Assembly (NCBI RefSeq): GCF_041027365.1 | Contig: NZ_JBFTEH010000012.1 | Coordinates: 1-64,000, forward strand | Direction: 5' to 3' | Source of the DNA: VKMB-3413 sp041027365 | GTDB taxonomy: Bacteria > Pseudomonadota > Alphaproteobacteria > Rhizobiales > Rhizobiaceae | DNA length: 64,000 nt | Shown here: positions 41,832-51,302 of the stretch, piece after piece | Layout of the letters: each line of letters starts with the position of its first letter | Numbering within the stretch: position 1 is the stretch's first letter | The notes under the pieces: model-generated | The model's database searches: none | Told to the model about the DNA's origin: nothing | Seen by the model: the letters and a program-made list of their open reading frames with translations, nothing else | Program-made: the position numbers and the translations under genes

Positions 41832-42320
41832 TCAGCTCCGCCAGTGGAGGACGCAGATCAGCGTGAAGAGGCGGCGGGCGGTGTCGAGATCGACCGCGAT
41901 CTTGCCCTCCAGGCGCTCCATCAGCGTCCGCGACCCGTCATTGTGGATGCCGCGGCGGCCCATGTCGATCGCCTCGATCTTCTGCGGCGTGGCGGACCGG
42001 ATCGCCTCGTAATAGCTGTCGCAGATCATGAAATAGTCCTTGATCACCCGCCGGAACGGCGTCAGCGACAGGATGTGCCGGACGAGGGGCGTGCCGTCTT
42101 CGGACGAGATGTCGAAGACCAGCCGCTTGTCGGCGAGCGACAGCTTGAGCTTGAACCGGCCGCCCGGCGGGGCGCCGACGGGATCGAAGACATTCTCCTC
42201 GATGAGGTCGAAGATCGCGACGGCGCGCTCGTGCTCGATGTCCGGCGTCGCGCGGCCGATCGTCTCGTCGAGCTCGACGTCGACGAGGCGGCCGCCGGCC
42301 TGTCCGCTCTCTTCGGCCAT
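41832..42320 (-). CDS. UPF0262 family protein
   Basis: This 162-aa soluble protein matches the alphaproteobacterial family UPF0262, with VELDETIGRATPDIEHERAV, FDISSEDG and the signature FRRVIKDYFMICDSYYEAIR. Function unknown. It lies between hisD and the phosphatase gene, 12 bp downstream of hisD, which is the conserved family context. Confidence 0.93.
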   Translation of the reverse strand: MAEESGQAGGRLVDVELDETIGRATPDIEHERAVAIFDLIEENVFDPVGAPPGGRFKLKLSLADKRLVFDISSEDGTPLVRHILSLTPFRRVIKDYFMICDSYYEAIRSATPQKIEAIDMGRRGIHNDGSRTLMERLEGKIAVDLDTARRLFTLICVLHWRS

Positions 42321-42332
42321 CCCCCTCGCCTT

Positions 42333-43625
42333 TCAGAGATTGAGCCGGATCGCCACCGACCGGCCATGCGCGTCGAGCCCCTCGACCCGCGCCAGCTCGA
42401 TCGCCGCCGGGCCCAGCGCGCGCAGCTGCTCGGGCCCGAGCTTCAGGATCGAGGTGCGCTTGACGAAATCGAGAACCGAGAGACCGGAGGAAAAGCGCGC
42501 CGAGCGCGCCGTCGGCAGGACGTGGTTCGAGCCGCCGACATAGTCGCCGATCACCTCCGGCGTATAGCGGCCGAGGAAGACGGCGCCGGCGTTGCGCAGC
42601 CTGGCGAGCAGAGGCTCGGGCTCCTCGACGGCGAGTTCCAGATGCTCCGGCGCGATCCGGTCGGACAGCGCCGGCGCCTCTTCCAGAGAGGCGACGCGGA
42701 TGATCGCGCCGTGGTCGCGCCAGCTCGCCGCGGCCGTCTCGGCGCGGGACAGCTGCGCCAGCTGCCGCTCGACGGCGTCCGCCGCCCGGTCGGCGAAGGC
42801 GGCATCGTCGGTGATCAGGATCGACTGGGCCGCTTCGTCGTGCTCGGCCTGGCTGAGGAGGTCGGCCGCGATCCAGTCCGGATCGTTGTCGCCGTCGGCG
42901 ATGACGAGGATCTCCGACGGGCCGGCGATCATGTCGATGCCGACCGTGCCGAAGACCTGACGCTTGGCGGCCGCGACATAGGCGTTGCCGGGGCCGGTGA
43001 TCTTGGCGACCGGAGCGATGGTCTGCGTGCCGTAGGCGAAGGCCGCCACCGCCTGTGCGCCGCCGATGCGGTAGATCTCGGAGACGCCGCACAGCTTGGC
43101 GGCGGCCAGCACCAGCGGGTTCAACTCACCGCGCATCGCCGGCACGGCCATGGCGATCCGCTCGACCCCGGCCACCTTGGCGGGAACGGCGTTCATCAGC
43201 ACCGAGGACGGATAGCTCGCCGTGCCGCCGGGAACATAGAGGCCGACGGATTCGACCGCCGTCCAGCGGCTGCCGAGCTCGACGCCGGCGGTGTCGACAT
43301 AGCGGTCGTCCTGCGGCTTCTGGCGAGCGTGGTGCGCATGGATGCGGTCATGCGCGAGCCTCAGCGCGTCGAGCGTCTCCGGCGGCGTCGCGTCGTAGGC
43401 GGCGTCGATCTCGCCCTGCGACACCCGCATCGTCGCCGGCGTCAGCTCCAGCCGGTCGAACCTCGCCGTCAGCTCGATGACGGCCGCGTCCCCCTCCTCG
43501 CGCACCCGCGCGACGATCGCGCGAACCGCCGCGTCGACATCCGCCGCCGCTTCGCGCTTGGCGCCGAGCAGCGCCTGGAATTCCGTCTCGAACGCGTCGT
43601 CCGCCGTCGTCAGCCGCCTTGGCAC
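42333..43625 (-). CDS. hisD: Histidinol dehydrogenase
   Basis: HisD carries out the last two oxidations of histidine synthesis (histidinol to histidine) with NAD and Zn. The 430-aa protein has GGTASYPSSVLMNAVPAKVAG, the active-site pair in LLSQAEHDEAAQSILITDD and the conserved GGSNHVLPTARSARFSSGLS. The start is GTG at 43625. It leads the hisD-UPF0262-phosphatase group, with DUF2948 upstream. No other his genes lie in the window. Confidence 0.96.
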   Translation of the reverse strand: MPRRLTTADDAFETEFQALLGAKREAAADVDAAVRAIVARVREEGDAAVIELTARFDRLELTPATMRVSQGEIDAAYDATPPETLDALRLAHDRIHAHHARQKPQDDRYVDTAGVELGSRWTAVESVGLYVPGGTASYPSSVLMNAVPAKVAGVERIAMAVPAMRGELNPLVLAAAKLCGVSEIYRIGGAQAVAAFAYGTQTIAPVAKITGPGNAYVAAAKRQVFGTVGIDMIAGPSEILVIADGDNDPDWIAADLLSQAEHDEAAQSILITDDAAFADRAADAVERQLAQLSRAETAAASWRDHGAIIRVASLEEAPALSDRIAPEHLELAVEEPEPLLARLRNAGAVFLGRYTPEVIGDYVGGSNHVLPTARSARFSSGLSVLDFVKRTSILKLGPEQLRALGPAAIELARVEGLDAHGRSVAIRLNL

Positions 43626-43697
43626 GATGCCGAATCCTCTCCCTGGTCAGGTCCGTCGAGCCGTCGCCTGCCTCGCACGATGACCGGAGGCGATGCC

Positions 43698-44159
43698 TCA
43701 GCGATCCGGCCGCTCGTGATCCGGCAGCGCCGTCGTGCTCCAGGCGCCGCCGACATCGGCAAGCTGCGCCTCGACCACCTCGACGTCGAGCCTTATCGCG
43801 GCGCCGCCGGCAAAGACAAGTTCGACGACGCCGGACGGCGCCTCCGTCCCGGTGAACCGGATCGCCAGGAGAACGAGCACCTGGTCCTCGGCCGTCGCCT
43901 CGAAGCCGAACCGCTGCGCGCGAAGGACACGGTCGAAATGCAGGATCGCCCGTCGCCGCTCGAATTCGCGCCGGCGGAACAGCGGGAAGCGCGACTTGCG
44001 GACCGCGCCCTCCCAGACGAAGCGGTTCATCTCCAGCACGAACTGCTTCTCGCGCTGCCGGAAGATCAGGTCCTTCACCTTGACGGTGGCGTCCTGGCAA
44101 TGCGCCGAGATGATCGCGAGGTCGTCGGGGTCGACGGCAAGAAGGCGCAGGCGGTCCAT
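43698..44159 (-). CDS. DUF2948 family protein
   Basis: The 153-aa protein begins MDRLRLLAVDPDDLAIISAH and includes CQDATVKVKDLIFRQREKQF and RRAILHFDRVLRAQ, typical of DUF2948, an alphaproteobacterial family of unknown function. It is regularly found just upstream of hisD (often after murA), as here, although murA is not present. ATG at 44159 was chosen; a longer frame to 44315 adds unrelated residues. Confidence 0.9.
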   Translation of the reverse strand: MDRLRLLAVDPDDLAIISAHCQDATVKVKDLIFRQREKQFVLEMNRFVWEGAVRKSRFPLFRRREFERRRAILHFDRVLRAQRFGFEATAEDQVLVLLAIRFTGTEAPSGVVELVFAGGAAIRLDVEVVEAQLADVGGAWSTTALPDHERPDR

Positions 44160-44380
44160 CTCGAACGGATCTCTTTCTCGGCAAGGTTGGTCCAGGCGAC
44201 GCAAGTAGGTGGCGCGGCTGCGAACGCAAGCGCGCGGCGCGTGATGCGCCCGCTGCGCAGCGGCGATTCGAAATCGATCCGATGCCGGAAGGATCGGTTT
44301 ACGCTCCTTGCGCATAATGGGCGCTGGATCCGCGTATCCTGTCCATCGAAGCGCTCATCTCTCGGGCTCCTGGAGGATCA

Positions 44381-45568
44381 ATGTCCAACACCCCGGCCCC
44401 CGGAAGCCAGCATCGCCATTTGCCCGTCCGGTTCCAGGCGCTCGACGGCTGGCGCGGGGTCTGCGCGCTCCTGATCGTCTGCTTCCATGCCCCGGTCGCC
44501 GGGATCGTCCATACGAGCCCGTTCTTCCGGCACGCCTTCCTGTTCGTCGATTTCTTCTTCGTCCTCTCCGGCTTCGTCATCACCCACGCCTTTTACAAGC
44601 GCCTCGCGAACGAGCGCGATTTCGGCCGCTTCTTCGTGGCGCGGCTCTTCCGGGTCTATCCCCTGCATCTCTTCATGCTGGCCCTGTTCGTGGCCTTCGA
44701 GTGCCTGCTCCTCGTCACCCGCGGACCGGGCGCGGCCTTCCAGGCCGGCGCGACGCCGGTGGAACTCGTCCACAACCTCCTGATGACGCAGGCGCTCGGC
44801 TTCCTGGATACGCTCAGCTGGAACTATCCGAGCTGGAGCATCTCGGCCGAACTCGTCGCCTATGCGCTGTTCGGGCTCGTCGTGGTCGTCCGGCCGCGGC
44901 TGCTCGTCCCGCTGGCCGCGCTGGTGATCCCGCTCGGCCTGGCCGCGATCCTGCGGATGGACGGCACGATCGACACGACGTTTCACCTCGGCTGGCTCCG
45001 CTGCCTCGTCGGCTTCTCGCTCGGCTCACTTATCCGCCGCCGCCTGTGGACGGGACGGATGAACGGCCAGCTGCCAGGCGCGAGCCTCGCCTGGACGGCT
45101 GCGGAGCTGTCGGCGGTGGCGATGGTCGGCATGTTCGTCGCCGAACTCGGCAGCTCCGTTCTGGCGCTCGGCGCGCCCTTCGTGTTCGGCTATGCGCTCT
45201 ATGTCTTCGCGCATGAAGGCGGCCATGTCAGCCGGCTGCTGACGTCACGGCCGATCGCCTTTCTCGGCACCGTCTCCTATTCCATCTACATGACCCACGC
45301 CTTCATCCTCTCGCGGGCCGAGAATGTCGCGACGGTGCTTCAGAACCGGTTCGGCGATGCGTTCTTCTCGCATGCGGCGGACGGCAAGCGACTGATCGGC
45401 GCGAACGACGCACAGGCGCTGCTTGCATTGGGGATCATCGTCGCCGGAACGCTGGCGATGAGCGCCCTCACCTATCGCTTCATCGAGGCGCCGGGCATCG
45501 ACCTCGGCCGCCGGCTGGCGGAACGGCGCACCCGCGCCAGCGGACGACGGGAACAGGCGCCGGCCTGA
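44381..45568 (+). CDS. Acyltransferase family protein (acyltransferase 3, OafA/YrhL-like)
   Basis: This 395-aa integral membrane protein has about ten helices and the acyltransferase-3 motif LDGWRGVCALLIVCFHAP near the N-terminus and FFLFFVLSGF-like DFFFVLSGFVITHAFYKR after it. Such enzymes add acetyl or other acyl groups to surface sugars. RBS TGGAGG precedes ATG 44381. It opens the polysaccharide locus and probably modifies the polymer made there. Confidence 0.9.
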   Translation: MSNTPAPGSQHRHLPVRFQALDGWRGVCALLIVCFHAPVAGIVHTSPFFRHAFLFVDFFFVLSGFVITHAFYKRLANERDFGRFFVARLFRVYPLHLFMLALFVAFECLLLVTRGPGAAFQAGATPVELVHNLLMTQALGFLDTLSWNYPSWSISAELVAYALFGLVVVVRPRLLVPLAALVIPLGLAAILRMDGTIDTTFHLGWLRCLVGFSLGSLIRRRLWTGRMNGQLPGASLAWTAAELSAVAMVGMFVAELGSSVLALGAPFVFGYALYVFAHEGGHVSRLLTSRPIAFLGTVSYSIYMTHAFILSRAENVATVLQNRFGDAFFSHAADGKRLIGANDAQALLALGIIVAGTLAMSALTYRFIEAPGIDLGRRLAERRTRASGRREQAPA

Positions 45569-45607
45569 GCGGGTCGAGAGGCCGAGAGAGCGCTGGGCCA
45601 CTGGGTC

Positions 45608-46936
45608 TCAGTCCGGCGCCGGCGCGGCCGCGCCCCGAACGTTGTTGGCGGCCAGCAGCCGCAGCCCCGCGACCGACATCCACACCAGCATCCAGATCGG
45701 ATTGGCCCGCTCGAACAGGAAGGTCTCGAGAAAGGAGCCGAGCAGCAGATAGGTGAGGATCATCAGGAAGAGGTCGCCCAGCCGCCGGCTCTCGTCGTCC
45801 CGGCCGACCTTCTGATAGTCGAGGAGCGGCATGACGACGAGCACCAGAAGGGCGAAGCCGAGACCCGGCCAGCCCAGCGAAATCGCGAGGTCCAGATAGC
45901 CGTTATGGGCGTTCGGGCTGCCGCGGGGATCCCATGACAGCTCGAAGTTCTTCTCCGTGCCTCCGACCACCGGCGTCTGCCAAAAGCTGTTGAGACCGAA
46001 ACCGGTCCATTCGTGGCCGCGGAACACTTCCAGCGCGAAGCGCCACAGGTCCATTCGGCCGGTGAAGGTCGTGCCGGGCACGATCGCCTGCAGGATGTCG
46101 TTGAGGGCCGGAGATAGCACCGTTCCGACCGTCAAGAGGCCCATCACCACCAGCATCGCCGCGATGCCGATCGCAAGAAGCCTCCGGCCGGCGATCAGCC
46201 GCAGGAAGACGATCATGATCGCGACGATCGGCAGCAGCAGCGTCGAGGTCTTCGACCCCGTCTTGAGGACGAAGACGGCTGTGAGGGCGGCGACTGCCAG
46301 CCCCATCATGCGGTCGCCGCACCGCCAGAGATAGACGCCGCAGAAGAAGAAGGCGCCCATGACCGCGCCGGCGATGTTCTTGTGCGAGTAGATGCCGCGC
46401 CACATGCCGAGATGGGCGCCGCCCTCGTCGGAGCCGTCGTCGATGGCGAGGCCCGGCAGGGCGATGACGCCGAAATAGCACAGGAGCACGGCGGCGAGCA
46501 CGCCGATCGTCAGGGCGATCCGGAAGTGCCTGGGATTGCGCGGAAAGCAGAGAAACCCGCTCACCGAGACCATGGCGAGCACGGTGAACAGGCCCGAGCG
46601 GAAGGCGTTCTCGGGATCCGGCGCCCAGAGGGCGCTGGCGGTCAGCCATCCCAGCATCAGCATCCAGGTCGGGCGCATCAGCGACATCAGGACGAAGCGG
46701 TCGGTGAAGAGGACGTGCCCCGCCAGAACGATCGCCGCCAGGCCGGAATAGCCCAGCTGATTGATGACGTTGCCGTTGTCGGTATTGCCGTTGAAGGTGA
46801 CCGTGAACGGCGTGAAGGTGATGACGAGCGCCGCGATCACCGCCGCCGCCAGCAGCAGTCGGACGAGATCGATCCGGGCGTCCGGCCCGGTGAATGCGCC
46901 GCCGTCAGTTCTGTTCGGGGCGGCGATACTGTTCAT
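45608..46936 (-). CDS. O-antigen ligase/polymerase family membrane protein (Wzy/ExoQ-like)
   Basis: The 442-aa protein has about 11-12 hydrophobic helices and the Wzy_C/WaaL-type large periplasmic loop with GMWRGIYSHKNIAGAVMGAF and the second conserved block GRMDLWRFALEVFRGHEWTG and GTEKNFELSWDPRGSPNAHN. It either polymerises repeat units or ligates a polymer. ATG at 46936 was chosen; a GTG at 46954 is in frame. The gene starts 32 bp inside the end of the upstream glycosyltransferase gene, so they are coupled. Confidence 0.86.
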   Translation of the reverse strand: MNSIAAPNRTDGGAFTGPDARIDLVRLLLAAAVIAALVITFTPFTVTFNGNTDNGNVINQLGYSGLAAIVLAGHVLFTDRFVLMSLMRPTWMLMLGWLTASALWAPDPENAFRSGLFTVLAMVSVSGFLCFPRNPRHFRIALTIGVLAAVLLCYFGVIALPGLAIDDGSDEGGAHLGMWRGIYSHKNIAGAVMGAFFFCGVYLWRCGDRMMGLAVAALTAVFVLKTGSKTSTLLLPIVAIMIVFLRLIAGRRLLAIGIAAMLVVMGLLTVGTVLSPALNDILQAIVPGTTFTGRMDLWRFALEVFRGHEWTGFGLNSFWQTPVVGGTEKNFELSWDPRGSPNAHNGYLDLAISLGWPGLGFALLVLVVMPLLDYQKVGRDDESRRLGDLFLMILTYLLLGSFLETFLFERANPIWMLVWMSVAGLRLLAANNVRGAAAPAPD

Positions 46937-47885
46937 TGACCTGTCCGAATTCACCGAAGAAGCGGCCGAGCGCGACCTGAACGTGGTAGAGCCCGATCAC
47001 CGCCGAGCGAGTCTTCACCCCGAGCGCCAGCGAGCGCAGCGGCGAGGCGGCGAGAAGCGCGGCGCTCTTGGCGAGCCTCCGCGCCCGCGCGTTCGGCCCG
47101 CCTCTGCGGCGCGCCTCGATCATCGTCGAGAGCGCGCCGTTGCGCAGGCTCCGGGCGTTGAGCCAGGAGAATTCGGTGCGCCGCGCCGGCACCGTCTCGT
47201 AGACCGGCGCCTCGGCGCACCAGCCGAAGCTGAACCCCTTCTCCCGGCAGCGGGAATAGAAGTCGCTGTCGCCGCCGCCGACGAAGTTGAAGGCGGTGTC
47301 GAGGAACGGCGCGCCCATCGTCTCCAGCACCCTGCGGGTGATCAGGACGTTGCCCGACGAGAACAGGATCGGGACGGCGGAGGTGGCGTGGTAATGCGGG
47401 GTGAACACCGGATGCCGACCGAAGCCTGCCTTCGCATCCGGCTCGAAGCGCGGCAGTTGCGGGCCTCCCACCAGATCGACGCCGAGTTCCGTGGCGGTGC
47501 GGCACATCCGCTCCACCCACTCCTCGTGCGCGACCTCGTCGTCGTCGATGACGAGGAGGTTGCGCATGGCCGGAAATCGCTCCAGCGCCGTCGTCCAGCC
47601 GGCGTTATAGGCCGCGCAATTGCCCCGCTCGTGCGCGATCAGCACGAGGCCCTGCAACGCGCCGCCTTCGAACAGCGGGGCGGCGGCTGCAAGCCCGGCC
47701 CGTCCCCCGGCGTCGTTCTCCATGACGATCACTGCGAACGGTCGGTCGGTCTTCTGGTCGCGCAGCGAGCTGAGCGTCAAGAGGAGATGCTCCGGCCGCC
47801 GGAAGGTCGGCAGCGTCACCACAGCTTCGAAACGCTGGACATCGAGGCCGGGCGACACGCAGGCAATCGTGATGGGGTCGGTCAT
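46905..47885 (-). CDS. Family 2 glycosyltransferase
   Basis: The 326-aa protein has the GT-A fold: VVTLPTFRRPEHLLLTLSSL at the N-terminus, the DXD-like site LLVIDDDEVAHEEWVERM and a conserved LIAHERGNCAAYNAGW block. It transfers a sugar from a nucleotide donor onto a lipid-linked or other acceptor; the sugar is not determinable. First gene of a two-gene minus-strand unit with the polymerase. Confidence 0.88.
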   Translation of the reverse strand: MTDPITIACVSPGLDVQRFEAVVTLPTFRRPEHLLLTLSSLRDQKTDRPFAVIVMENDAGGRAGLAAAAPLFEGGALQGLVLIAHERGNCAAYNAGWTTALERFPAMRNLLVIDDDEVAHEEWVERMCRTATELGVDLVGGPQLPRFEPDAKAGFGRHPVFTPHYHATSAVPILFSSGNVLITRRVLETMGAPFLDTAFNFVGGGDSDFYSRCREKGFSFGWCAEAPVYETVPARRTEFSWLNARSLRNGALSTMIEARRRGGPNARARRLAKSAALLAASPLRSLALGVKTRSAVIGLYHVQVALGRFFGEFGQVNEQYRRPEQN

Positions 47886-48242
47886 GACCGTTCCTCAGGC
47901 GGCGGCAGAGCGCGTTCGGACCAAAGCAGAGAAAGGTGAAGATTCTCTCGCCCGCGTCGATCGAGCCCTGGACTCGTCCTGGAGCGGTGCGGCCCTGCCC
48001 GTCGCGGTCAAGCGCTACCGGGGCATCGTCTCATCTGCGGCGATCCGCCGCCGATCCCCCACCCGTTGTCCTGCGGTCCGCGCGCAAATCTCGCGTCGGG
48101 TAGACCGACCCGGCGGGACGGTCTCGAGGCCTTGGTTTCGTCCGTCCTGTTGCTCGTATCGGATTTCCCCACTGTCGTTAGGTCCGCGTCAACGGCTTGG
48201 CGGCATGATGCAGCGGCGCGCAAGTCGGTATCCGGTCCGAAC
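47886..48242. other. Divergent intergenic region in the polysaccharide locus
   Basis: The 357 bp between the GT2 gene (minus) and the GT4 gene (plus) should hold both promoters. I see no gene and no clear palindrome or box strong enough to name. Confidence 0.5.
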
Positions 48243-49496
48243 ATGCATCTTCTCTTCCTGTCCTCGCTTCTGCCGGACGACAGCCCGTCCACCGGCTACG
48301 AGATCGCCAACCGCGCGATTGTGGAAGCCTATCGGCGGCAGGGCGTGCGGCTGACCTTTGCCGGATTCCGTCGGCCCGGCGCCCGCATCCCCCGCGACGC
48401 CATCTCGCTCGGGGAGCTCGCGATCGAGAACGCCGGTGCGAGCCGCGCGCAAAAGGCGCGTTGGCTCGTGGAAGCCCTGGCCGGCGGTCGGCCAGTCTCC
48501 GCGGCCAAGGTCGCGCGCTTCCACGAAGACGGCCTCGCGGCGCGTCTCGCCGAGGCAGGGTCCATCGACGGGCTGATCCTCAACTCGATCCAGATGCCGG
48601 CCGCCTATCCCGGCCTCGCCCGCGACTTTCCGACGATTTTCATCGCGCACAATGTCGAGCATCGCTCCGCGGCCGAAAACGCCAAGAACGCAAGAAGCCG
48701 CTTCACCCGCCTGCTCTACCGGCGCGAGTCGGCGCTCCTGCGCCGCGCCGAGGAGGCGGTCTGCCGCGACGCGCTCGTCGTCCACACGCTGAACCCGGAC
48801 GACAACCAGGGCCTCGGCCTCTCCGGCGCGGAGAAATGCCTGCCCCTCGCTCTGACGATCGGGCAGACCGCGTCGCCGGACGATGGCGTTCGGAGCCATG
48901 ACGTCGGCCTGATCGGGACCTGGAGCTGGGCGCCGAACCGCGTCGGCCTCGACTGGTTCGTCCAGGCTGTCGCGCCTCGTCTTCCCGCGGACATGAGCAT
49001 CGCGATTGCCGGCCGGATCGACGGCCCGGCCCCCGCGGCGCCCGCCAACGTCCGGTTCCTCGGGCGCGTTGACGACGCGCAGGCATTCGTGCGGGCCTCG
49101 CGCGTCGTGGCGCTCGCGACGAAGGCCGGGACCGGCGTGCAGCTGAAGACGATCGAGACGCTCGAAGAGGGGCTGCCCGCCGTCGCGACGACGCTCGCCA
49201 TGCGCGGGATTTCGGCGCTTCCCGCAAACATCCGCGTCGCCGACGAGCCGGAGGCCTTCGCGGCCGCCCTTGTCGATCTCGTCGCCGCCGAACGGGAGAG
49301 CCGCGTCGACCGCATCGACGGCAGCGCCTTTGCCGCGTCGCAACGGCAGGCGCTGGACGCCGCGATCCGGGCGGGGCTCGATCGCTTCGCCGCCGAGGCG
49401 CGCTATGCGGATCATCGCGCGCTGCAGTCTGCCGGCGGCTCGAGACCTGCGCCGTCCGCAGAGATGACGCTGGCCCGCCCGGCGAGGCAGGGATGA
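48243..49496 (+). CDS. Glycosyltransferase, GT4-type (GT-B fold)
   Basis: The 417-aa protein starts MHLLFLSSLLPDDSPSTGYE, the usual GT-B opening, and contains IFIAHNVEHRSAAENAKN, LIGTWSWAPNRVGLDWFVQA, and the nucleotide-sugar segment RVVALATKAGTGVQLKTIET. ATG at 48243 is chosen over a much longer frame from 48066. It overlaps the WecG-like gene by 4 bp (ATGA). It likely adds one sugar of the repeat unit. Confidence 0.87.
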   Translation: MHLLFLSSLLPDDSPSTGYEIANRAIVEAYRRQGVRLTFAGFRRPGARIPRDAISLGELAIENAGASRAQKARWLVEALAGGRPVSAAKVARFHEDGLAARLAEAGSIDGLILNSIQMPAAYPGLARDFPTIFIAHNVEHRSAAENAKNARSRFTRLLYRRESALLRRAEEAVCRDALVVHTLNPDDNQGLGLSGAEKCLPLALTIGQTASPDDGVRSHDVGLIGTWSWAPNRVGLDWFVQAVAPRLPADMSIAIAGRIDGPAPAAPANVRFLGRVDDAQAFVRASRVVALATKAGTGVQLKTIETLEEGLPAVATTLAMRGISALPANIRVADEPEAFAAALVDLVAAERESRVDRIDGSAFAASQRQALDAAIRAGLDRFAAEARYADHRALQSAGGSRPAPSAEMTLARPARQG

Positions 49497-50296
49497 TGCG
49501 GGCGGAGGCCGGCCCCGAGACGAGTGCGGCAGCCGGGGCGTGCCTGCCTGCCGGCAGTCGCCTGATCGCCGGGATCAGGATTGCGGATACCGACGGCGGG
49601 ACGGTCATCGCGGAGCTTTCCGCCGCACTGGCCGCAGGGCGGGTCACCCGCCTCGCCTTCGTCAACGCCCATTGCGTCAATGTCGCGCGCAAGGACCCGG
49701 ACTACCACGCCGCCCTGAAGCGGTTCCTACTTCTGCCGGACGGGGTCGGCGTCGACATCGCCGGCAAACTGCTCCACGGCGCGCCCTTCCGCGAGAACCT
49801 CAACGGCACCGATTTCGTGCCGCGCCTGCTGTCCGCGCTGCAGCGGCGCCCGCTGCGCGTCGCGCTCATCGGGGCCGCGCCGGGCGTCGCCGAGCGGGCT
49901 GCCGGGCGGCTGGCGCGCGACATCCCTGCACACCGCTACATCGCCGTCTCCGACGGCTATTTCGGCGCGGACGGGCGGGACGAGGTTCTCGCGCGGCTCG
50001 CAGCCGCCGGGACCGACATCGTCATCGTGGCGCTCGGCGTCCCCGCGCAGGAGCGCTTCATCGCCGAGCACCTGACCTCGGCCCACGGACGCCTGTTCAT
50101 CGGCGTCGGCGCGCTGCTCGATTTCCTCGCCGGCGAGGTGGTGCGGGCACCCAAGCCCATCCGGGCCCTGCGAATCGAATGGGTGTGGCGGCTGGCGCTG
50201 GAGCCCGGCCGGCTCTGGCGGCGCTACATCCTGGGGAACCCAAAGTTCCTGCTCGGCATCCTGCGCGAGCGCTTCAGTCGCTGCACCGGGAGCTAG
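49493..50296 (+). CDS. WecG/TagA/CpsF family glycosyltransferase (GT26)
   Basis: The 267-aa protein matches the GT26 family: FVNAHCVNVARKDPDYHAAL, LLPDGVGVDIAGKLL, LNGTDFVPRLL, VALGVPAQERFIAEH and GVGALLDFLAGEVVRAP with the terminal RIEWVWRL. GT26 enzymes use membrane-bound polyprenyl-linked acceptors (e.g. N-acetylmannosaminuronate transfer). It is coupled to the GT4 gene by an ATGA overlap. Confidence 0.92.
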   Translation: MMRAEAGPETSAAAGACLPAGSRLIAGIRIADTDGGTVIAELSAALAAGRVTRLAFVNAHCVNVARKDPDYHAALKRFLLLPDGVGVDIAGKLLHGAPFRENLNGTDFVPRLLSALQRRPLRVALIGAAPGVAERAAGRLARDIPAHRYIAVSDGYFGADGRDEVLARLAAAGTDIVIVALGVPAQERFIAEHLTSAHGRLFIGVGALLDFLAGEVVRAPKPIRALRIEWVWRLALEPGRLWRRYILGNPKFLLGILRERFSRCTGS

Positions 50297-50423
50297 TTCA
50301 CGGCGACGTGACCGTGCGGCGTCGGGGAATTCGGCGGGCGCTCAGAATGACGCTCCCGTTTTTGCGTCATCGGCTCTAGCAAGGGAATGGCAAACGGCCA
50401 GCGGCAAGGGGAGACGGACCAGG

Positions 50424-51302
50424 GTGCAGTCGGCTATCGCAACCGCGAGCTATCGCGGCGACCTCGAACGCTGCCGCCTGCTCTGCGAAAGCATCGATCG
50501 TCGCGTCACGGGCCACACGCGGCATCTGATCCTGGTCGAAGCCGCCGATGTCCCGCTGTTTCGCGGCCTGGCGGGTCCCCGACGGGAAATCATCGACGAG
50601 CGCGAACTCCTGCCCGTCTGGCTGAGGCCCTTTCCCGATCCGCTCTCGCGCGGGCGCCGGCGGATCTGGCTCTCCCCTAAGGGCCCGCCGCTACGGGGCT
50701 GGCATGTCCAGCAGCTCCGCCGCATCGCGCTCGCCGCGGCGATGCCGGAAGAGGTGATGATCTCCATTGATTCGGACGTCGTGTTCTTCCGGGACTTCGA
50801 CGTCTCCTGGTTCGTCGAAGACGGCCGCGTCAGGTTCTACCGCGCGCCGGGCGCGATCCCGCGGCTCGACCCGATGCGGCGGGAGGAACACCGCCGCTGG
50901 TCGAAGAAGACCGGCCAGATCCTCGGCATCACCGCGCCGGCCACGACCGATGTCGGCTACATCGCGACGCTGATCGCCTGGCGCGGCGACACCGTCCGCG
51001 CCATGGTGCGTCACATCGAGCAGACGGCGGGTCGGCGCTGGATGTCGGTGCTGGCGGGGACCCGCAGCCTGTCGGAATGCACGATCTATGGCCGCTTCGT
51101 CGACGAGGTCGAGAACCGGCCGGACTGGCATGTGCCGAGCGATGTGTCGCTGTGCCAGATGTACTGGTTCGGCGCGGCGATGGGCGCCGACGCGCTCAAA
51201 GATTTCGCGGCGACGCTGGCGCCGCATCAGGTGGCGGCCGGCATCCAGTCCTTCACCGCGACCGACCCTGCCCTCATTCGCCGGGCTGCGGGACTGGGCT
51301 GA
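50424..51302 (+). CDS. DUF6492 family protein, glycosyltransferase-like
   Basis: The 292-aa protein carries a DXD motif in VMISIDSDVVFF (Asp116, Asp118), a pattern of GT-A-type enzymes, and is related to the uncharacterised DUF6492 family. Its N-terminus AIATASYRGDLERCRLLCES fits a nucleotide-binding strand-helix. GTG at 50424 was chosen with AGGG upstream. Its 3' end overlaps the convergent flippase gene by 29 bp. It may be another transferase of the locus; this is inference. Confidence 0.72.
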   Translation: MQSAIATASYRGDLERCRLLCESIDRRVTGHTRHLILVEAADVPLFRGLAGPRREIIDERELLPVWLRPFPDPLSRGRRRIWLSPKGPPLRGWHVQQLRRIALAAAMPEEVMISIDSDVVFFRDFDVSWFVEDGRVRFYRAPGAIPRLDPMRREEHRRWSKKTGQILGITAPATTDVGYIATLIAWRGDTVRAMVRHIEQTAGRRWMSVLAGTRSLSECTIYGRFVDEVENRPDWHVPSDVSLCQMYWFGAAMGADALKDFAATLAPHQVAAGIQSFTATDPALIRRAAGLG

